Source: JBQTKD01 sp052386455
GTDB taxonomy: Bacteria; Actinomycetota; Actinomycetes; Sporichthyales; Sporichthyaceae
Direction of reading: 5' to 3'
DNA: 64,000 bases
NCBI GenBank assembly: GCA_052386455.1
Contig: JBQTKD010000082.1
Span: 100,307-164,306, forward strand
Shown here: positions 60,034-64,000 of the stretch, piece after piece
Numbering within the stretch: position 1 is the stretch's first letter
How the letters are laid out: each line of letters starts with the position of its first letter
Translations under genes and position numbers: made by a program
The notes under the pieces: generated by a model
What the model was told of the DNA's origin: nothing
Databases searched by the model: none
What the model saw: only the letters and a program-made list of their open reading frames with translations

Positions 60034-61404
60034 TCAGACCAGGGCGGTGTCGTCGCTCGCGTACGCCTTGAGGCGTTCGAGTTCGGCGGGGACGGCGGCG
60101 GCGAGACCGGCGGGGTCGGGGACGGCGACCGGGTCGGCGCTGATGCCGACGAAGCCGCGCCCGCCGTAGGTGGACAGGGCGATCTGCAGCGGCTGGCCCT
60201 GGGCGAGCGGGGCGACCGGGTAGGCCTCGGTCATCTTCAACCCGCCGAGGTGGATCGGGCGCGGAATGGGGATAGTCGAGATCAGGACGTCAAAAAGGCG
60301 GTGCGCTTGGCCGGCGATCAGCGGCCCGCCGACGCGTACGACGGCGGGGGGCATCAGGTTGGTCAGGTGCTGCACGGCGCCCGGGCCGCCCTCGGGGCCG
60401 AGCGCCCGGTTGCGGGTCATCGAGTCGACGACCGTACGCACGCGCCGCTCCGGGTCCGGTTCGTCGAGCGGGAGGTCCAGGAGGAACGCGGAGAAGTTGT
60501 TCCCGGCGCCGCCGCTGAACTGCGGCTTGTCCGTGGCGACGGGGACCATCGCGCGGACGATGCGGTCCGCGTCGAGGTGGTTGTCCTCGAGCCACTGCCG
60601 CATGGCGCCGGCGACCAGCGCGACGAGGACGTCGTTCGCCGTGCCGCTGGTTCCGCCGTAGCGACGACGCAGCTGCCGCAGATCCGCGAGCGGGACGGAG
60701 GCCGAAGCGAATTCCCGCAGGCCACTGACGTCGCGATCGAACGGCAGCCCCTGCCCGCGCCGCGCGATGCCCGAGGCCAGGCCCGCGGCGGTGCCTGCGC
60801 CGTGCGCGAGGGACTTCACGAGGGCGCGCGGGTCGTTCCACGACAACGGGCCGTGTACGCGCCGGGCCAGGCTCCGGGCCGTCCCGAACTTCTGTGCACG
60901 CATGCCCTCCGGTCCCGGCAGGCGGATCGAGCCGCCGCCGTCGGCGAGCGCGAACGCCAGGGCGACCGTGCCGAGGCCGTCGAGGAACGAGTGGTGCACC
61001 TTGGCCAGCACGGCGGTGAGGCCGTCGGCCAGATCGGTCAGGACGTGGAACTCCCACAGCGGCTTGTTCCGGTCCAACGGTTCGGTGAGCAGCCGCGCCA
61101 CCCAGGCGTTCAGCTCGGCCCGCCCGCCGGAGCCGCGCGAGCGGTGCGCGAAGACGTGCCGGGCGACGTCGAAGTTCGGGTCCGGCACCCAGCTTGCGCC
61201 ACCGAACGGGAACGGGTTCGAGGACAGTTTGCGGCGCAGCCGCGGCAGCTCGATCGCGCGCGTGCGCAGGATCTCGACGACGTCCTGCGCCGGGACGTTG
61301 TCCTGCGCCTCCAGCACCATGAGCGCACCCATGGTCATCGGAGTCTTCGCGGTCTCGATGGCCAGGAAGGAGATGTCGAGCGGGCTGAGCGACCAGTCCT
61401 GCAC
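60034..61404 (-). CDS. WS/DGAT wax ester synthase/diacylglycerol acyltransferase
   Basis: This 456-aa enzyme of the bacterial WS/DGAT family makes triacylglycerol or wax esters as storage lipid. The active site HHxxxDG is in AKVHHSFLDGLGTVAL near residue 130. It starts LSPLDISFLAIETAKTPMTMGAL, and has GTANDVLVALVAGAMRQWL and a C-terminal IALSTYGGRGFVGISADP. GTG 61404 lies behind a G-rich ribosome site; ATG 61419, five codons earlier, is possible. It lies with the EF-G-like gene in a segment that separates the PIM operon from the HIT gene. Confidence 0.92.
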   Translation of the reverse strand: MQDWSLSPLDISFLAIETAKTPMTMGALMVLEAQDNVPAQDVVEILRTRAIELPRLRRKLSSNPFPFGGASWVPDPNFDVARHVFAHRSRGSGGRAELNAWVARLLTEPLDRNKPLWEFHVLTDLADGLTAVLAKVHHSFLDGLGTVALAFALADGGGSIRLPGPEGMRAQKFGTARSLARRVHGPLSWNDPRALVKSLAHGAGTAAGLASGIARRGQGLPFDRDVSGLREFASASVPLADLRQLRRRYGGTSGTANDVLVALVAGAMRQWLEDNHLDADRIVRAMVPVATDKPQFSGGAGNNFSAFLLDLPLDEPDPERRVRTVVDSMTRNRALGPEGGPGAVQHLTNLMPPAVVRVGGPLIAGQAHRLFDVLISTIPIPRPIHLGGLKMTEAYPVAPLAQGQPLQIALSTYGGRGFVGISADPVAVPDPAGLAAAVPAELERLKAYASDDTALV

Positions 61405-61478
61405 GAGCCCGCCCCCCATCGAGTGCGTCGACGCTACCGACCGGAGCCCTCGCCCCGCACCGTCGCGTTCGTCACCAC

Positions 61479-61814
61479 CTACAGCGCGAGGACAAGCCGA
61501 AGTCCGGCGTCGACCGCCTGGACCGATGCCGCCGGTGCGTCCGCGATGTGCGAGTCGAGTAGGGAGCGATCTACCGTCAGCAGCTGGCTGACGTTGACCA
61601 CCGAAGGCTTCGGCAGCAGGCCCTCGGGCAACTCGACGTTGCCCGGGCTGGCGGCCAGCCGCAGGTTCGAGGTGACCGTCGCAACCACGATGGTCCCGAT
61701 GCGAGAGCGGTTGAAGCGGTCGGACGAGATCACGAGCGCGGGCCGTCGATACCCCGGCCCCGAGCCGTCCGGGTCGGCGAAGTCGACCCACCACAGCTGC
61801 CCGCGCGCTACCAC
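61479..61814 (-). CDS. mazF: MazF/PemK-family endoribonuclease toxin
   Basis: This 111-aa toxin starts ARGQLWWVDFADPDGSGPGYRRPALVISSD, then RFNRSRIGTIVVATVTSNL, the standard MazF/PemK core, and NVSQLLTVDRSLLDSHI, the region with the catalytic-loop contacts. It is much closer to canonical MazF than the copy at 7115. It overlaps the antitoxin by 7 bp. Confidence 0.92.
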   Translation of the reverse strand: MVARGQLWWVDFADPDGSGPGYRRPALVISSDRFNRSRIGTIVVATVTSNLRLAASPGNVELPEGLLPKPSVVNVSQLLTVDRSLLDSHIADAPAASVQAVDAGLRLVLAL

Positions 61815-62041
61815 TCCCAGGCGCCGTCCTCGATCAGCCGCCGCCCTGCGGCCGCACCGACGCCGGGCTCGCTTTCGTCGGCCAAGCGGTCCAACGCCAG
61901 CGTGACAGGGTCTGCGCCGTAGGCCGCGAGGAACTGTTCCAGCGCCCTCGCGTAGAGCTGGGACCGGTTGAGCCCAAGGCGCTCCGCGACGGCGTCTGCC
62001 TGCGCGAACAACTCGTCGGGAACCGAGACGGCGATCTTCAC
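61808..62041 (-). CDS. ribbon-helix-helix antitoxin, MazE/CopG-like
   Basis: This 77-aa antitoxin has KIAVSVPDELFAQADAVAERLGLNRSQLYARAL, a typical ribbon-helix-helix domain, and an acidic C-terminal tail ending IEDGAWEW, which would insert in the toxin groove. GTG 62041 is 7 bp from a perfect 16-bp palindrome, the probable operator. With so little leader the mRNA may be nearly leaderless. Confidence 0.88.
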   Translation of the reverse strand: MKIAVSVPDELFAQADAVAERLGLNRSQLYARALEQFLAAYGADPVTLALDRLADESEPGVGAAAGRRLIEDGAWEW

Positions 62042-62048
62042 GCCTGGA

Positions 62049-62064
62049 GTATAACCGGTTATAC
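62049..62064. promoter_or_regulatory. perfect 16-bp palindromic operator of the mazEF pair
   Basis: GTATAACCGGTTATAC is fully symmetric and centred 15 bp upstream of the antitoxin start codon. It contains TATAAC/GTTATA, which can also act as a -10 element, so binding of the antitoxin complex would shut the promoter. Confidence 0.8.
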
Positions 62065-62128
62065 CGCAGTCGGAGTTCGCTCGTGGGATCGCGACCCCAA
62101 GGCGCCGTCGTGGCAGCGGGTCGCGGGC

Positions 62129-62716
62129 TCAGGCGGGCCAGGCGGCGCGGATAGCCTCGGCGGTCTGGCGCAGGAGCTGCGGCAGGACCTTGGTGTGCCC
62201 GACGACCGGCATGAAGTTCGTGTCCCCGCCCCAGCGCGGGACGACGTGCTGGTGCAGGTGCGCCGCGATCCCGGCGCCCGCGACGGTGCCCAGGTTCATG
62301 CCGACGTTGAAGCCGTGCGCGCCCGAGATCGTCCTAATCGCGCGCAGTGCCTGCTGGGTCAGCTCGGCGATCTCGACGGTCTCCTCAGCCGTGAGCTCGT
62401 CGTAGCCGGCGACGTGGCGGTACGGGCACAGCAGCAGGTGGCCGGGGTTGTACGGGTACAGGTTGAGCACCGCGTACGCGTGGGTGCCGCGGCGAAGGAC
62501 GAGGCCCTCGTCGTCGGGCATACCGGGGATCCGGCAGAACGGGCAGCCCGCGGGCTCGGCCCCCTCGGCGCGGTTCTCGCCCTTGATGTAGGCCATCCGG
62601 TGCGGGGTCCAGAGCCGCTCGAACCCGTCGTCACAGCCCACACCGTCTTGCGCCTCCGGCGCGGCTCGGCCGTCCTGCTCCTCGAGGTCGCTGATGGCTC
62701 TACCTTCCTCTCGCAC
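62129..62716 (-). CDS. HIT-domain protein, Ap4A-phosphorylase-like
   Basis: This protein (about 195 aa) of the HIT superfamily, nucleotide-phosphate hydrolases or transferases, carries the HxHxHxx signature AAHLHQHVVPRWGGDTNF and a zinc pair CPFC near GCPFCRIPG. The segment DGFERLWTPHRMAYIKGEN is the conserved start of actinobacterial homologues. GTG 62716 gives the fitting N-terminus; GTG 62641 or the internal ATG MAYIKG would shorten it. The neighbouring IS110 element lies immediately upstream and may have replaced its normal 5-prime context (usually thrS). Confidence 0.85.
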   Translation of the reverse strand: MREEGRAISDLEEQDGRAAPEAQDGVGCDDGFERLWTPHRMAYIKGENRAEGAEPAGCPFCRIPGMPDDEGLVLRRGTHAYAVLNLYPYNPGHLLLCPYRHVAGYDELTAEETVEIAELTQQALRAIRTISGAHGFNVGMNLGTVAGAGIAAHLHQHVVPRWGGDTNFMPVVGHTKVLPQLLRQTAEAIRAAWPA

Positions 62717-62739
62717 GGTGGTTCCCGGCAGGAAGCGCT

Positions 62740-62912
62740 TGGCTCGCTTGTCCCTCGAGGACTGAGATGAGACGGCGCTCCTGTCGGGCTCCGGCGAAGA
62801 CCTGACGCCCAGGAGGGTGTGGTCCCGCGAGGACTGGTTCATCAGCACGACGCCGCGTCTTCCCGGTCCGCCGAGCACGACAACTATGGCCCGGCTCGGA
62901 GAGGATCTGCGC
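62740..62912 (+). ncRNA. candidate bridge RNA region of the IS110 element
   Basis: The non-coding left end contains two near-identical 15-nt segments 72 bp apart, GTCCCTCGAGGACTG (62750) and GTCCCGCGAGGACTG (62822). Each folds as a GTCC/GGAC hairpin, and a further AAGCG/CGCTT hairpin precedes the first. IS110-family elements such as IS621 encode a bridge RNA in this position that pairs with target and donor DNA. The location is known biology; the exact ends and loops are inferred. Confidence 0.5.
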
Positions 62913-64000
62913 ATGCTTGGTGTGGGTATCGACTGGGCGGAGGAGTTCCACGACGTCGCCTTGGGCACGCCCGAGGGCGGGGTGGTCGAGCAGTTCCGCA
63001 TCGACCACGGCCCGGCCGGGGTGCAGCGTCTGGTGGCACGATGTCTGGCCCTTGAGCCGGACCCGGCCGAGGTCCGGGTGGTCTTGGAGACCCGCCACGG
63101 ACTGCTGGTCGAGGCGCTGCTCGACGCCGGGTTCACCCTGGCGCCGGTCAACCCCGACCTCGTCGCGCGTCGCCGGGGCCCGGCTCGGAAGAAGGACGAC
63201 GCCGAGGACGCCCGAATCTGCTGCCTGCTCGCCCTGGACCGCCACGCCACCCTCAAGCCTCTGGTGCCACACGGCCCGGTCGGTGCCGAACTGCGGGCGA
63301 TCGCCCGCGACGACGAACGCGCCGCCCGCGACCAGCGGCGCCTGCTCAACCGCCTGCGAGCGGACCTGACCATCGCCTACCCCGCCGCCCTGACCCTGGC
63401 CGAGAACGACCTGGGCGCACCCACGATCCTGCGCCTGCTGCAACAGTGGCCCACCCAAGACGAACTTTCCACCGCCACCTTCGAACAACTGGTCGAGTTC
63501 GCCCGAGCCGCCAAGCACGGCTGGCCCGACCGTTTCGCCCAGCGCGTAGCGGCCGCGCTGTCCGCCGACACCCTGCCCACCCGCGACTACATGGTCCGCG
63601 CGAAGGCAGCCGGCATCCGACTGGCCGCCGTGCAGCTGCTCGCCCTGCACGAGGCCCGCCGCGGCTGGGAACGACGCATGGCCGAACTCCTCCTCGGCGG
63701 CCCCCGCACCGGACGCGACCACACAGTGAAGGACCCCGACCCGGGGAAGGCCTTCCCGGGCGGGGACATCTACCTGAGCTTCCCCGGCCTGGGAGACCGC
63801 CTCGCAGCTCGGGTCGCCGGCGAAATCGGCGAGCACGTCGGCCAGTACGACTCGCCCAACGCACTGCAGTGCTACGCCGGACGAGCACCGGTCACCCGGC
63901 GTTCCGGCAAGAGCGACTTCGTCGTGGCCCGACGCCTCGCGCACAACCGCTACCTCGGCGACGCCGTGCACCAGTGGGCCTTCTGCAGCCTCAACCTCAG
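62913..64000 (+). CDS. IS110-family transposase, C-terminus outside the window
   Basis: At least 362 residues are visible. The N-terminal DEDD RuvC-like domain has Asp7 in VGIDWAEEFHDV, Glu59 in VVLETRHGLLVEALL and Asp95/96/99 in KKDDAEDARICCLL. A helical linker (about 110-265) follows, then the Transposase_20 domain with FPGLGDRLAARVAGEIG and YAGRAPVTRRSGKS. The conserved Ser nucleophile region would follow RRSGKSDF. ATG 62913 has GAGAGGA upstream. The open frame is intact to the window edge. Confidence 0.93.
   Translation, partial: MLGVGIDWAEEFHDVALGTPEGGVVEQFRIDHGPAGVQRLVARCLALEPDPAEVRVVLETRHGLLVEALLDAGFTLAPVNPDLVARRRGPARKKDDAEDARICCLLALDRHATLKPLVPHGPVGAELRAIARDDERAARDQRRLLNRLRADLTIAYPAALTLAENDLGAPTILRLLQQWPTQDELSTATFEQLVEFARAAKHGWPDRFAQRVAAALSADTLPTRDYMVRAKAAGIRLAAVQLLALHEARRGWERRMAELLLGGPRTGRDHTVKDPDPGKAFPGGDIYLSFPGLGDRLAARVAGEIGEHVGQYDSPNALQCYAGRAPVTRRSGKSDFVVARRLAHNRYLGDAVHQWAFCSLNL

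Larger units (their letters stand above)
62717..64000 (+). mobile_element. IS110-family insertion sequence, right end outside the window
   Basis: The element contains a DEDD transposase/recombinase gene and a 150-190 bp non-coding, structured region before it. IS110 elements lack terminal inverted repeats, so the left boundary is only approximate; it must lie between the HIT start and about 62760. The right end is beyond the window. Confidence 0.75.

Overview
The window is about 64 kb of very GC-rich DNA with short intergenic gaps, many GTG starts and 4-bp ATGA/GTGA gene overlaps. It reads as a chromosomal segment of a high-GC Gram-positive actinobacterium. Family-level evidence agrees: BldD with an intact cyclic-di-GMP signature, the phosphatidylinositol mannoside genes (PIP synthase, PIM acyltransferase, PimA), a PGKGP-loop EF-P, DUF6167 and DUF948 beside alaS, and a WS/DGAT acyltransferase. 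The order pyr - bldD - nusB/efp/pepQ - aro - mltG/ruvX/alaS - rarA - aspS - rel/apt - secFD/yajC - ruvBAC - yebC - pdxTS - pimA is the conserved actinomycete backbone. I cannot name the genus from sequence alone.

Layout from left to right: the pyrimidine operon pyrR-pyrB-pyrC-carA-carB on the minus strand, with carB cut by the window edge and a predicted PyrR RNA site in the leader. Next come a TSUP transporter, a MazEF-like pair, and an arsenic cluster (arsC, aquaporin and arsR divergent from arsI) beside a YnfA-like protein. bldD follows with two abutting BldD boxes in its promoter, convergent with nusB-efp-pepQ. An accessory insertion at about 12.8-16.3 kb holds an attenuator-like leader with a short Trp-Trp open frame, a 26-residue metallothionein-like peptide, two secreted proteins, and an ECF sigma factor coupled to a membrane protein with GerMN and Gmad2-like domains. 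The shikimate cluster aroQ-aroB-aroK-aroC follows, then a lipoprotein L,D-transpeptidase and a non-canonical chaperone operon (Hsp70-like, GrpE-like, and a membrane-anchored degenerate J-domain-like protein).

The centre carries aroE, mltG, ruvX, alaS, two envelope-associated small proteins, a methyltransferase, rarA, an M23-like secreted protein, a Phd/VapC pair, aspS, a membrane-anchored cyclophilin, a DUF349 protein, the bifunctional (p)ppGpp enzyme, apt (apparently with a CTG start), secF-secD, yajC and a LexA-boxed ruvC-ruvA-ruvB operon. To the right are two paralogous lipoproteins, yebC, pdxT/pdxS, the pimA/patA/pgsA operon, an EF-G-like GTPase, a small membrane protein, a WS/DGAT acyltransferase, a second MazEF pair with a clear palindromic operator, a HIT protein, and the start of an IS110-family element that runs off the window.

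The least explained signals are non-coding: a 57-bp two-palindrome repeat (three copies, pyrC|carA and pdxT|pdxS), a 32-bp palindromic repeat built on GCGCTGTACAGCGC (six copies in two clusters, mostly at a 60-bp period), a recurrent CTGACG-N3-CGTCAG palindrome at gene ends, and the structured left end of the IS110 element. These, the leader upstream of pepQ and the chaperone triad are the best candidates for undescribed biology. No CRISPR array, rRNA or tRNA gene was seen.
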